From assembly GCA_031411995.1 (NCBI GenBank), contig JANOCD010000058.1, positions 1-64,000 on the forward strand: DNA of 64,000 nt, in the 5' to 3' direction. The notes below the pieces were generated by a model. It was given only the letters and a program-made list of their open reading frames with translations. It was not told the DNA's origin and did not search any database. Every line of letters begins with the position of its first letter. Position 1 is the first letter of the stretch. Origin of the DNA: Rudanella sp031411995 (GTDB taxonomy: Bacteria; Bacteroidota; Bacteroidia; Cytophagales; Spirosomataceae). Positions 53,056 through 61,660 of this stretch are shown here, one piece after another. The translations under genes were made by a program, and so were the position numbers.

Positions 53056-53625
53056 CCGAAAGCTCATTCGGTGCCAACGGCAGGGGCCATGTTCCCGAAT
53101 AGCTGCCCGGTGATGCAGCGTGGGATAGCCCGCGTTTCGCTCCCAGCCATAGTGCGGAAATTCTAATCCGATTTGTTCCATCAATTCGTCCCGGTGGCAT
53201 TTGGCCAGCACCGAAGCGGCTGCTATCGACAAAAATTTCGTGTCGCCTTTCACAATGCAGGTGTGCGGCAACATGGGGTAGGGCGTAAATCGGTTGCCAT
53301 CGATCAGAAGATGTTCGGGTTTCACAAGTAACTGATCAACAGCACGGTGCATGGCCAGAAAACTGGCTTTCAGAATATTGATCCGGTCTATTTCTTCGTT
53401 CGACACCTCGGCTACAGCCCAGGCAAGGGCATCGCGCACCACATCGGCCCTAACCCGTTCGCGTTGAGCGCGGGTCAGTTGCTTGGAGTCGTTCAGAATC
53501 GGGTGCGTGTAGGTAGCGGGCAAGATCACGGCTGCGGCCACCACTGGCCCAGCCAAACATCCCCGCCCCACTTCGTCCAAACCCGCTTCGATCAGGTTCA
53601 CGTTATAGGCAGATTGCAGCGTCAT
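53041..53625 (-). CDS. rnhB: Ribonuclease HII
   Basis: A 194-residue endonuclease that removes ribonucleotides from DNA and RNA from RNA-DNA hybrids. The acidic active-site motifs are AGLDEVGRGCLAGPVVAAAV (Asp18, Glu19), HLLIDGNRFTPYP and ASVLAKCHRDELM. The gene starts directly after the VWA gene (stop at 53626) and the two are probably co-transcribed, with rnhB last. Its 3' end overlaps DUF2480 by 15 bp on the opposite strand. Confidence 0.95.
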   Translation of the reverse strand: MTLQSAYNVNLIEAGLDEVGRGCLAGPVVAAAVILPATYTHPILNDSKQLTRAQRERVRADVVRDALAWAVAEVSNEEIDRINILKASFLAMHRAVDQLLVKPEHLLIDGNRFTPYPMLPHTCIVKGDTKFLSIAAASVLAKCHRDELMEQIGLEFPHYGWERNAGYPTLHHRAAIREHGPCRWHRMSFRLLRD

Positions 53626-54687
53626 TTAGTCTTCCAGAATATTTCCAAAAATCGTACTCTTCAAAAACAGAGCGATTAGGAAAAACACGAGTGCCCAATA
53701 GAGATAGACCCGATAAAAATCCTGCACGTCTTGATAAACCTTCGTCCGAACAGGTGCCTTTTCCAATTTGTCGATCTGGGCAAAAATCTGACTTAACTGC
53801 TTACCATCGCTAGCACGAAAAAAACTGCCACTCCCAATCTGGGCAATGGTTTTCAGAACACCCTCGTCCACCACGAACCGAGTACCGATACTGTCGGTGA
53901 GATTCGCGACGGGGACTACGGCTTTGCCAACGGCAATCGTGTAGATTCGGATTCCGTAGGCTTTGGCTAATCGGGCGGCCATAACAGGGTCTAAGTTCCC
54001 GGCTGTATTTTCGCCATCACTGAGCAAGATAACTACCTTAGTGGCCAGCGAACTATCAGTTGGGGTTACACTCGTTTCCGGAGTTCGCATCCGGTTTATG
54101 CACCGGGCTAAGGCATCGCCAATAGCCGTTCCCGATGCCAGGATTAAACCCTGTTTCAACTCGCCGAGGTATTGCCGAACCAAGGCATAATCGGTGGTGA
54201 GAGGACACAGAGAAAAAGCCTCCCCCGCAAAGGCAACCAAACCGATTCGGTCATTTTTCCGGTTCCTGACAAACTGTTCAGCCACTTGCCGGGCGGCTAC
54301 CAACCGATTGGGTTTCAGATCGGTGTCCGCCATTGACGACGACACATCAATGGCCAGCATAATGTCGATGCCCGGCGATTGATCTTCGCGCCGTTCGCGC
54401 ACAATTTGCGGTCGGGCCAGCGCAATCAGCACACAACTAATGCCCAACAAAAAGCTGATGGGCAATAAATACCGTCCCCATTGCCAAAATGAGTGAAGCC
54501 CTGCCTGCCGTGAACCCACGCCAAACGAAAGGTTTAATTGCTGCCGTGATCGCTGATGAAAAAGCCGACGCACCAAAAACAACAGGCCGAATCCCAGGAT
54601 GCCATATAGCACCAGCCGGTCGTCGAACTGAAACGCCCGCCATCGTTCCGGGCTAAACCAGGACAGAGAATACCAGGGTTCGTTCAT
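53626..54687 (-). CDS. BatA-like membrane protein with von Willebrand factor A domain
   Basis: A 353-residue inner-membrane protein. Two N-terminal membrane segments (~27-40 and ~75-93), a VWA domain with a complete MIDAS (AIDVSSSMAD, LTTDYALV, LLSDGENTAG), and a C-terminal membrane segment (LYWALVFFLIALFLKS) give the BatA/BatB topology. Family members work with MoxR ATPases in stress tolerance or complex assembly; no MoxR is in this window. The start overlaps the upstream BatD-like gene by 4 bp, and rnhB follows without a gap. Confidence 0.92.
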   Translation of the reverse strand: MNEPWYSLSWFSPERWRAFQFDDRLVLYGILGFGLLFLVRRLFHQRSRQQLNLSFGVGSRQAGLHSFWQWGRYLLPISFLLGISCVLIALARPQIVRERREDQSPGIDIMLAIDVSSSMADTDLKPNRLVAARQVAEQFVRNRKNDRIGLVAFAGEAFSLCPLTTDYALVRQYLGELKQGLILASGTAIGDALARCINRMRTPETSVTPTDSSLATKVVILLSDGENTAGNLDPVMAARLAKAYGIRIYTIAVGKAVVPVANLTDSIGTRFVVDEGVLKTIAQIGSGSFFRASDGKQLSQIFAQIDKLEKAPVRTKVYQDVQDFYRVYLYWALVFFLIALFLKSTIFGNILED

Positions 54688-55703
54688 GCAGATTCGGTAG
54701 CCTGGCCAGCAGTCGGTTGGGGAGTGTTGGGTGCCGCCATAACCGCCCGACGCTGGTGATAAATTATAATGGCAACCGTTCGCAGCAATTGCATCGACTC
54801 GCCGGACTGGTTCGTGTAAGTACCGCCATAAATCATTCGATCTGCTGTTTTCAGAGCTTCTTCCACATCCTCCCCACTGACTCCGGGCAAACCCGGCTGC
54901 CGATTTGTGATCCGCTCAACAATTTCGGGCGTTGTCATGGTCGAATAGGGTTGTTGCTCTAGTGATTCAAGGTAGTTTCGCCACCGAACCACCGCCTGAT
55001 TAGCAACTTCCGTAGCCGACTCGGCACTGAGCGTCCGAACCAGTCGGTTATACTCGCGCAGAAAACTCCGGTGCTGTCGACGAAGCCGAAAAAAGGCCAA
55101 TTGCTGGTTTATGGTTCGCGCAAAGAGGGCATAAATCACACTGATAATCAAACCAATAGCTCCTAAAACAGCCAATAAAACGGGGTAATTGAGTTCTTGG
55201 CGAAGTGGAGTTACCTGCGTTGAAGTCGCAAGTTGAAGCGTATCGGGCCGGGCAGTCTGAAGCCGGGAACGGAAAAATACGGTGTCGATAGACGAAAAAA
55301 CCACGGTGCAATCGCCCGGCCCCAGAATATAGAGCGGCACGCGAAGGGTCAATTGAGGTTGGGTTTCAAACGAAACCAGCGTGTAAACGGCACTGTCGGT
55401 ACTGGTTTGGGCATCGGAGCGAGTCGGCAAAAACGATTTTTCCCGAACCAGAAATGGGGCAAAAGCCGTCGAATCAGGAAACAAAACATCCTCGCCAATG
55501 GGGTGTCGAAATGTCAGCGCGTACCGAAAGGGCCGCCCGATCTCAACGGAATCAGCTAAAAATTGCCCCATCGGAAGCGTTGACGGAGCCGGAGTCTGAG
55601 CGAATAAAGTGGTGCTGATTAATATGAAAAATGGATAGTAGACAATGGATATTGGATATTGGGTATTGGATAATGAACGTACCCTGAGTAAGAGATTGCC
55701 CAT
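54684..55703 (-). CDS. Single-pass membrane protein partnering the VWA protein (BatD-like)
   Basis: A 339-residue protein. A signal peptide (IVYYPFFILISTTLFAQ) is followed by a beta-sandwich periplasmic part (~40-170: FRYALTFRHPIGEDVLFP, PLYILGPGDCTVV), one membrane segment (VLLAVLGAIGLIISVIYALF) and a cytoplasmic helical domain (~205-320). This is the usual layout of proteins paired with BatA-type VWA genes. Met at 55703 is chosen; two ATGs further upstream (55733, 55736) are also in frame. The codons for the hydrophobic signal lie in the arm of a palindromic element, so the present N-terminus may be acquired from it. Confidence 0.8.
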   Translation of the reverse strand: MGNLLLRVRSLSNTQYPISIVYYPFFILISTTLFAQTPAPSTLPMGQFLADSVEIGRPFRYALTFRHPIGEDVLFPDSTAFAPFLVREKSFLPTRSDAQTSTDSAVYTLVSFETQPQLTLRVPLYILGPGDCTVVFSSIDTVFFRSRLQTARPDTLQLATSTQVTPLRQELNYPVLLAVLGAIGLIISVIYALFARTINQQLAFFRLRRQHRSFLREYNRLVRTLSAESATEVANQAVVRWRNYLESLEQQPYSTMTTPEIVERITNRQPGLPGVSGEDVEEALKTADRMIYGGTYTNQSGESMQLLRTVAIIIYHQRRAVMAAPNTPQPTAGQATESA

Positions 55704-55764
55704 ATCCTTTATTGTCCTTTTTTCATTACCCATCATTCATTATCCATTTCTCATTGTCCATTAC
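55628..55764. repeat. Palindromic spacer element, ATGGATATTGG-type arms
   Basis: Left arm ~55628-55676 (AAATGGATAGT, AATGGATATT, GGATATT, GGGTATTGGATAATGAA units) and right arm ~55716-55764 (TTCATTACCCATCATTCATT and on, then ATCCATTTCTCATTGTCCAT) are imperfect complements around a ~38-nt loop. It abuts the stop codon of the NTF2-like gene and covers the first codons of the BatD-like gene. Confidence 0.65.
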
Positions 55765-56211
55765 TTATTGCTTCGAGGGCGAAAGCTGCAAACTCGCAAC
55801 CTTCCAACCCGCAGCCTGCTTCACGCATAAAGCGGTGAAAGCTACCTCTGTATCGAAGGCCGCTCCCTGCAAGCTCCCCTTGAATTTGGAGGTTCCCGAC
55901 ACAACAGCCGCATCATTATTATACATCCGGGCTTTGGTGCCGCTTGGTGCAGCCGCATCGACTACCAAAAAACCACCACCCAATGCCTGACCCATCAGGT
56001 CACGGTCGGCGGTTTGGCCATCGAAGTTGATTATCGAAAAATCGTCGGTGGTGATCGCGTTCATTTTGCCGCTATCCTCATCGAGCATGGCTTTGAACAA
56101 GGCCGTTGTAGCGGCTGATGGATCTTGAGTGGGGTCGGTGGCCGGGGCAGTCTGAGCAAACAAAGGAGCTGATAACAGCAGGGTAAAGGCAAGCACTAAC
56201 AATTTTTTCAT
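55765..56211 (-). CDS. Exported NTF2-like (DUF4440-type) protein
   Basis: A 148-residue protein with a signal peptide (KLLVLAFTLLLSAPLFAQ) and a small alpha/beta-cone fold of the nuclear-transport-factor-2/DUF4440 type: AATTALFKAMLDEDSGKMNAI, TTDDFSIINFDGQ and AGWKVASLQLSPS. The fold can bind small ligands or form dimers and does not by itself indicate a reaction. It is the first gene of a minus-strand run with the BatD-like, VWA and rnhB genes, and follows the pbpC gene by 58 bp. Confidence 0.8.
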   Translation of the reverse strand: MKKLLVLAFTLLLSAPLFAQTAPATDPTQDPSAATTALFKAMLDEDSGKMNAITTDDFSIINFDGQTADRDLMGQALGGGFLVVDAAAPSGTKARMYNNDAAVVSGTSKFKGSLQGAAFDTEVAFTALCVKQAAGWKVASLQLSPSKQ

Positions 56212-56269
56212 GGTTTGATGAATTGGTTTCAGACCTGAAAATTAAGGCGTTTTTGGGGGAATAAAAAGT

Positions 56270-58660
56270 TTACTCGGCTTTCACTACGACCCGAATATCG
56301 GAATGCCGCCCCCGGTCGTCGGCGCACGAAATTTTCAACACACCGGGCCGTGGTTTTATGAACACCCCCTCGGCGGGAGTTGCCTTACGAATCAGGCGGT
56401 CGTTCACATACCAATATACCGCCCGAACATCGTTGGCAGCCTGGCAAGCTAATTGAATCTCAACGGGATTTTTTGGGTCTATAAAATACTCACTGCCGTC
56501 GTTGGGACTGGTAATCAGCGGGTTCTGTTCCGAACCGATACCAAACAAGCGTTCGCAAGTCGGGTTATGGGGCGGAATAGCCGCATACGGAATCCGTTTC
56601 ACGGCGTAATACGCGATCAGTTCGGGAGCCAGATTGGGGTAGCTTCGGCGCACGGCCCCGCGTTCGGGCAGGCAATGCGCACAATAGGAAACCCGCCCGG
56701 CAGAGTCCGTAAAAATCGTTTTCTGATGGCTACATCGCCGGTTGGCTGACACCCCCATGATGTGGTAATCAATGGCCCGTGCTGCACACGAATCGCCCGG
56801 AACCTCGCCCGATTCGGGGCAGATTTGCCGCATGGCCAACCGCGCATCGGGGCCACCCGTTGGCGGGCGAAACCAACCCCTCGGCGAGTTATAATCCAGC
56901 GCATTGAACAGTTGAAACAGCAAAGGCGTGGCCGTGTTGGCCCCGCTTAGTTCCGGCACCCCTACCCCCGAGAAATTCCCCACCCACACGCCAATCGTGA
57001 ACCGCTGATTATAGCCAATGCTCCAGGCATCGCGCCGACCATACGAAGTCCCTGTTTTCCAGGCAATTCGGGGCAAGTGATAACTGTTATCAAAGTTATT
57101 GGGCAAATCAGGGCGGGTGATTTGGGTGAGGGTATTGGTAACGAGAAAAGCCGCTTCGGGGGAGAGGATTTGTACAACGGAGCGATGCTCCGTTGGGCCG
57201 TCAGGCCAATTTTTCGGGTCTTTTTTGGCCTTATGGCCCAACGGAGTACCACTCCGTTGTACAAACCGCACCTCCCTCACCTCTCCCCCATTGGCAAAAC
57301 CCGCGAATAGGGTCGTCAACTCTTCTAGCGTGACTCCGCAACCGCCCAGAATCATGGATAAACCAAGGTCTTTGGCTTGCTTTCGAACAGTGGCAAAACC
57401 AGCCTTTTGCATAGTCGAAATCATAGTCGGCGTGCCCACATCGCGCAGGAGTTTCACGGCGGGGATGTTGAGCGAATTAGCCAGGGCGAACTCTGCCGTA
57501 ACGGGGCCGTTGAAACGTCGGTCGTAGTTTTCGGGTTCGTAGCTGCCTGAACCGACACCGAAATTGGTCGGCACATCGTTTAGTTTCGATTTGGGCGTAA
57601 TTAATCCTGCGTCGAAAGCCAGCCCGTAGAGCAAGGGTTTCAACGTGCTCCCCGGCGACCGCACCGCCCGAACCCCGTCCACCTGCCCCCCATCGAACAC
57701 GTTATGAAAATCGGCGGAGCCAACATAGGCCAGCACATTCATGGTCTGATTATCGACCACCAGAACAGCCGCATTATGAATATTGAAGGCGCGAACGCGG
57801 TTCACATAATTCTGTACCAACTGCTCGGCGGTTGCCTGCACAGCGGGCCGAATCGTGGTTCGCAGAATGGGGGTTGCACCTTGTTCACGTACAAGCCGGA
57901 GCGCGAGGTGAGGCATCTGCTGGGGGGCAGCCCGGCGGTGCGCCGTTAGCGGTTCAGCAAGCGCATCAGCAATAGCCGCTTTTGGAAACGTGCCGTTGTC
58001 CTGAAATCGCCGGAGCCAGCGGTTTCGCTCGTACCTAACTCGCTCATTATGAATCCCTAACCGCAAACTCGACGGACGGTTCGGGATGATAGTTAGCGTG
58101 GTTAACTCGGCCAGACTGAGCAGTTTAGGGGGCTTTCCAAAGTAAATCAGCGAGGCCGATTTAATGCCCTCGATGTTGCTGCCGTAGGGCAGCAAATTCA
58201 AATATAGTTGCAGAATTTCGGCTTTAGAGAGATGTACTTCCAACTGCAAGGCCCGGAAAAACTCGATCAGTTTGCTCCCGTAAGTGCGTTCGCGGGGTTC
58301 CAAAAGACGCACCACCTGCATCGTAATCGTGGATGCACCCGACGTTCGGCGACCCCTCAGCAGGTTGCGACCCATTGCCCGGACAAGCGAAATTGGGTTG
58401 ATGCCGGGGTGGTAAAAAAAGTATTTGTCCTCCTTAAACAGGATTGCATCGCGAAGGACAGGCGTAATTTCGTCGGTTTCGGCGTACATTCGCCACTTAT
58501 CGTTGCGGCTCAGGAAGGCATGTATAATCGTGCTATCCGAGGCCGTAACCACAGTTGAGTACGGCACCGTGGTGCGAATGGGAAACAGCAAATCAAGCAA
58601 CAAAGCCAGCCCCAACCCGGTTAAGACTACCTGTACCCATCGCCGACGTAATAATTTCAT
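56270..58660 (-). CDS. pbpC: Penicillin-binding protein 1C (bifunctional transglycosylase/transpeptidase)
   Basis: A 796-residue inner-membrane peptidoglycan synthase. Met at 58660 is used because AGGAG precedes it and the membrane anchor (VQVVLTGLGLALLLDLLFP) follows; the 70 extra upstream codons lie over the divergent MBL gene. The glycosyltransferase (GT51) domain has EDKYFFYHPG near residue 77 and SGASTITMQ. The transpeptidase domain has SPGSTLKP (SxxK) near 337, ANSLNIP (SxN) and WKTGTS near 535. A C-terminal BiPBP_C domain (~705-796) is present. Residues ~465-498 (RFVQRSGTPLGHKAKKDPKN and onward) are encoded by a 97-bp palindrome inserted in frame between the SxN and KTG motifs. Confidence 0.93.
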   Translation of the reverse strand: MKLLRRRWVQVVLTGLGLALLLDLLFPIRTTVPYSTVVTASDSTIIHAFLSRNDKWRMYAETDEITPVLRDAILFKEDKYFFYHPGINPISLVRAMGRNLLRGRRTSGASTITMQVVRLLEPRERTYGSKLIEFFRALQLEVHLSKAEILQLYLNLLPYGSNIEGIKSASLIYFGKPPKLLSLAELTTLTIIPNRPSSLRLGIHNERVRYERNRWLRRFQDNGTFPKAAIADALAEPLTAHRRAAPQQMPHLALRLVREQGATPILRTTIRPAVQATAEQLVQNYVNRVRAFNIHNAAVLVVDNQTMNVLAYVGSADFHNVFDGGQVDGVRAVRSPGSTLKPLLYGLAFDAGLITPKSKLNDVPTNFGVGSGSYEPENYDRRFNGPVTAEFALANSLNIPAVKLLRDVGTPTMISTMQKAGFATVRKQAKDLGLSMILGGCGVTLEELTTLFAGFANGGEVREVRFVQRSGTPLGHKAKKDPKNWPDGPTEHRSVVQILSPEAAFLVTNTLTQITRPDLPNNFDNSYHLPRIAWKTGTSYGRRDAWSIGYNQRFTIGVWVGNFSGVGVPELSGANTATPLLFQLFNALDYNSPRGWFRPPTGGPDARLAMRQICPESGEVPGDSCAARAIDYHIMGVSANRRCSHQKTIFTDSAGRVSYCAHCLPERGAVRRSYPNLAPELIAYYAVKRIPYAAIPPHNPTCERLFGIGSEQNPLITSPNDGSEYFIDPKNPVEIQLACQAANDVRAVYWYVNDRLIRKATPAEGVFIKPRPGVLKISCADDRGRHSDIRVVVKAE
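57169..57265. repeat. 97-bp nested palindrome inside pbpC
   Basis: The 31-bp arms 57169-57199 and 57235-57265 are inverted copies with 3 mismatches (beginning TTTGTACAACGGAG). Each arm is itself a hairpin (CAACGGAG/CTCCGTTG), and GGCC-type pairs lie inside. No stop codon interrupts the pbpC frame, so the element is translated. It resembles REP-type palindromic elements in structure. Confidence 0.85.
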
Positions 58661-58675
58661 ACTCCTAAATCTAAC

Positions 58676-60070
58676 ATGAAAATCCAATTCATGGGCGCGG
58701 CCCGAACCGTCACCGGCAGCAAACACCTGATTACCACCGCTAAAGGCACCAAAATTTTGCTTGACTGCGGTTTGTTCCAGGGCATCGAAACCGACGAACT
58801 GAACCAGAATTTCCATTTCGAACCGTCTGAAGTCGATTATGTGGTGCTGTCGCACGCCCACATCGACCACACGGGCCTGATTCCGCGTTTGGTTCGGCAG
58901 GGGTTCGCGGGGCCAATTTATTGCACGCCTGCCACGGCTGATTTATGCAATATTATGCTTTTAGACAGTGCGCATATTCAGGAAACCGACCTCAAGCGGG
59001 TGAACGAACGACGCGAACGGCAGGGCCGCCCCCTCATCGAAATTCTGTATGAAGCGGCTGACGTGGAGAAAGCCCTCGCCCAAATGAAAACGGTCCCCTA
59101 CGGCCAACCCTTCTGGCTGAACGACGAAGTAGAGGTACTTTATACGGACGCAGCCCACTTGCTCGGCAGCGCAGCCATCAGCCTGACAATCACCGAAGGA
59201 ACCGAAAAGAAACAGTTGTTTTTCAGCGGGGATATTGGCCGACCCAACGACAAAATTCTGCGTATGTTCGAGCCGTTCCCACAAGCCGACTACATCATTT
59301 GCGAGTCAACCTACGGGGCCACCCTCCACGAACCAGAACCCGACATGAGGGCACACCTGCTCCGAATTGTGGAGGAAACATGCGTGAAAAATCGGGGCAA
59401 ACTCATCATTCCCGCCTTCGCCGTTGACCGCACGCAGGAGGTTGTTTACGCGCTCGATCAGTTATCCAGTCAGGGCCGCCTGCCAGTAATTCCAGTCTAT
59501 GTGGACAGCCCCCTCTCGGTGAAAGCCACGCGGGTGATGCAGGACAACGAGGAATGTTTCAACCCCGAAATTCTGGCCTATATCCACAAAGATGGCGATG
59601 CCTTCGACTTTCAGAACCTTCATTACATTTCTGACGTAGCTGATTCTAAAGCAATTAACACCCGGCCCGGCCCCTGCATCATCATTTCGTCATCGGGTAT
59701 GGCAGAAGCAGGCCGAATCAAACACCACATCAAAAACAACATCGACGACGCACGCAACACCATTTTACTGGTGGGTTATGCTTCGCCAACTAGCCTCGGT
59801 GGTGCCCTGAAACGGGGCGACAAAGAGGTGAGAATCTTCGGCGAAACCTTCGAGGTCAAAGCGCAGGTGGCCGTGATGGACTCGTTCAGTGCCCACGGCG
59901 ACTACAAAGAGATGCTCCAGTTTCTGAGTTGCCAGGACCCCGCAAAAGTGAAGACCGTTTTTCTGGTTCACGGCGAACTCGACAAGCAATTGATCTGGAA
60001 GGGCCACCTGCAAGCGGCTGGTTTCCAGAACGTCGAGATACCTGATATGTATGAAGGCGTGGATTTGTAA
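58676..60070 (+). CDS. MBL-fold/beta-CASP nuclease-like metallohydrolase
   Basis: A 464-residue metallo-beta-lactamase-fold protein of the beta-CASP/RMMBL (CPSF73-like) type, which mostly act on RNA. The zinc motif LSHAHIDHTGLIPRL (HxHxDH) is near residue 60, FFSGDIG and ICESTYGATLHEP follow, and the beta-CASP part leads to FSAHGDYKEML and VHGELDKQ near the end. No signal peptide is present. It diverges from pbpC with only 15 bp between the two start codons, and a tRNA gene follows its stop. RNA processing is the family expectation; the actual target is unknown. Confidence 0.92.
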   Translation: MKIQFMGAARTVTGSKHLITTAKGTKILLDCGLFQGIETDELNQNFHFEPSEVDYVVLSHAHIDHTGLIPRLVRQGFAGPIYCTPATADLCNIMLLDSAHIQETDLKRVNERRERQGRPLIEILYEAADVEKALAQMKTVPYGQPFWLNDEVEVLYTDAAHLLGSAAISLTITEGTEKKQLFFSGDIGRPNDKILRMFEPFPQADYIICESTYGATLHEPEPDMRAHLLRIVEETCVKNRGKLIIPAFAVDRTQEVVYALDQLSSQGRLPVIPVYVDSPLSVKATRVMQDNEECFNPEILAYIHKDGDAFDFQNLHYISDVADSKAINTRPGPCIIISSSGMAEAGRIKHHIKNNIDDARNTILLVGYASPTSLGGALKRGDKEVRIFGETFEVKAQVAVMDSFSAHGDYKEMLQFLSCQDPAKVKTVFLVHGELDKQLIWKGHLQAAGFQNVEIPDMYEGVDL

Positions 60071-60088
60071 AATTTTTCGTCCGTAAGC

Positions 60089-60121
60089 CTTGCAAAACGG
60101 TCTGGCGATCTCGTATATTTG
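60089..60121 (+). promoter_or_regulatory. Promoter of the tRNA-Leu gene
   Basis: CTTG (60089-60092) and TATATTTG (60114-60121) are 21 bp apart, matching the Bacteroidota TTTG-N19-21-TAnnTTTG pattern, 40 bp before the tRNA. Confidence 0.65.
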
Positions 60122-60160
60122 CACTCCCAAGCAAAAAAAGTATCTTTTGCAAAGGGATTT

Positions 60161-60247
60161 GCCGAAGTGGTGAAATTGGTAGACACGCACGTTTCAGGGG
60201 CGTGTGTCTTTACGGACATGCGAGTTCGAGTCTCGCCTTCGGCACCA
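60161..60247 (+). tRNA. tRNA-Leu (anticodon CAG)
   Basis: An 87-nt tRNA with a 7-bp acceptor stem (GCCGAAG/CTTCGGC), anticodon stem CACGT/GCGTG with loop TTCAGGG (anticodon CAG), a long class II variable arm (GTCTTTACGGAC), a T stem-loop with TTCGAGT, and an encoded CCA end. The long variable arm and the CAG anticodon fit leucine. It reads CUG codons. Confidence 0.97.
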
Positions 60248-60293
60248 AAACAAAGAAAGCTGGTTAGCAATTGCTGACTGGCTTTCTTTGTTT
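60248..60293 (+). terminator. Terminator hairpin after tRNA-Leu
   Basis: AAACAAAGAAAGC (60248-60260) is an exact 13-bp complement of GCTTTCTTTGTTT (60281-60293), with a 20-nt loop. It begins directly after the CCA end and finishes in a T-rich run. Confidence 0.7.
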
Positions 60294-60386
60294 ACAAATC
60301 TCTCCAATTCTTACTTCTCAACTCTAACTGTTGCCATTCCGCTCCTCACTTTGTACTTTCGGCGTATCATCCTTTCCGCCTAGTTT

Positions 60387-61598
60387 ATGTCTCAACTGTC
60401 TTTCCTCTGCATTGCCACCTATTTTAAGGGCGAAGCGTTTCTGCGCGCCTGCAAAGAACTCGGTAACACCGTTTATCTGCTCACCGTTGAAAAACACGCC
60501 GATAAACCCTGGCCTTTCGAGTGCATCGACGAGGTGTTTTACCTGCCTTCGGAAAGCAACGACAGCGAGAATTTAGACAAAATGATTCTGGGTCTGTCTC
60601 ACGCCATGCGCTCCCGAAAAATTGATCGGGTGGTGGCTCTGGACGATTTCGACGTGGAGAAAGGCGCACTTATTCGCGAAACGTTTCGCATTCCGGGTAT
60701 GGGCCAAACTACCGCCCGGTTCTTCCGCGATAAACTTGCCATGCGGATGCGGGCAGCCTCTGATGGCATCCGGGTTCCGGGATTCAGCCCGCTTTTCCAC
60801 GACGAAACAATCACCCACTTTCTGCAAACTCACGAAGGCCCCTGGCTCGTGAAACCCCGCTCCGAGGCCTCGACCACCGGCATCCGGCGCGTCGATTCGC
60901 TGGATGAGGCTTGGGAAGTGATTCATAGTCTGGGCGATAACCGCCATCAGTTTTTAATTGAGCAGTTTAAACCGGGAAAGGTCTATCACGTTGATTCACT
61001 GTCGGTTAATGGCACGGCAGTGTTCACGCGGGCGAGTCAATATTTGGCCACGCCAATGGAAGTGGCCCACGGCGGGGGCGTGTTTCGCACGGCGGTGCTT
61101 CCTTACGATTCGCCGGAGACCATGGCCCTTTGCCAGATGAACGATGCCGTGATGAAGGCGTTTGGAATGCGGCATAGTGCCTCACACGCCGAGTTTATCC
61201 GGGGCGACCACGATGGCGAGTTTTATTTCCTCGAAACGGCTTCCCGCGTAGGTGGAGCGCACATTGCCGAATTGGTTGAGGCAGCATCGGGGGTAAATTT
61301 GTGGGCAGAGTGGGCCAAATTAGAAACCGCCGTAGCCCTGGAGCAACCTTACACGCCCCCGCAGGAAAAGCAGCAGTATGCGGGTTTGATTGTATCGTTG
61401 GCGCGGCAGCAATCGCCTGATCTGTCGGTGTTTACGGAAGACGAAATCTGGTGGCGAATGAACAAGGAATACCACGTGGGTCTCATTATGCAATCAGACA
61501 GTCGCGAGCGGGTTCTGGACTTGTTAGACGACTACATGCACCGGATCTACGCTGAGTTTCACGCATCGGCCCCGGTGCCGGATAAGCCAACGAGTTAA
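60387..61598 (+). CDS. ATP-grasp domain ligase
   Basis: A 403-residue cytoplasmic ATP-grasp enzyme, which forms amide or peptide-like bonds through an acyl-phosphate. The N-terminal part (~1-105) is a preATP-grasp fold. The ATP-binding region includes GPWLVKPRSEASTTGIRRVD near residue 155 and FLIEQFKPGKVYHVDSL, and the metal-binding end EFYFLETASRVGGAHI near 280. The C-terminal ~90 residues are variable. Similar proteins include carboxylate-amine and L-amino-acid ligases, but the substrate cannot be identified here. It stands alone after the tRNA gene; uvrA follows in the same direction after 62 bp. Confidence 0.88.
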   Translation: MSQLSFLCIATYFKGEAFLRACKELGNTVYLLTVEKHADKPWPFECIDEVFYLPSESNDSENLDKMILGLSHAMRSRKIDRVVALDDFDVEKGALIRETFRIPGMGQTTARFFRDKLAMRMRAASDGIRVPGFSPLFHDETITHFLQTHEGPWLVKPRSEASTTGIRRVDSLDEAWEVIHSLGDNRHQFLIEQFKPGKVYHVDSLSVNGTAVFTRASQYLATPMEVAHGGGVFRTAVLPYDSPETMALCQMNDAVMKAFGMRHSASHAEFIRGDHDGEFYFLETASRVGGAHIAELVEAASGVNLWAEWAKLETAVALEQPYTPPQEKQQYAGLIVSLARQQSPDLSVFTEDEIWWRMNKEYHVGLIMQSDSRERVLDLLDDYMHRIYAEFHASAPVPDKPTS

Positions 61599-61660
61599 TC
61601 CAATTTCGGGAAACTTACCCCCCTCTTTTTTACGTTGTTGTTAAGAATAAGCCAACCGCT

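Noticed and set aside
57077..57527. Plus-strand open frames across pbpC
   Set aside because: They are caused by the stop-free palindrome and the high GC of pbpC; the minus-strand frame carries all PBP motifs.
58661..58870. 70-residue N-terminal extension of PBP1C
   Set aside because: It lies on the coding sequence of the divergent MBL gene and lacks a signal; AGGAG precedes Met at 58660.
59968..60270. Minus-strand frame spanning the MBL gene end and the tRNA
   Set aside because: It reads antisense through a clear tRNA and a conserved MBL C-terminus.
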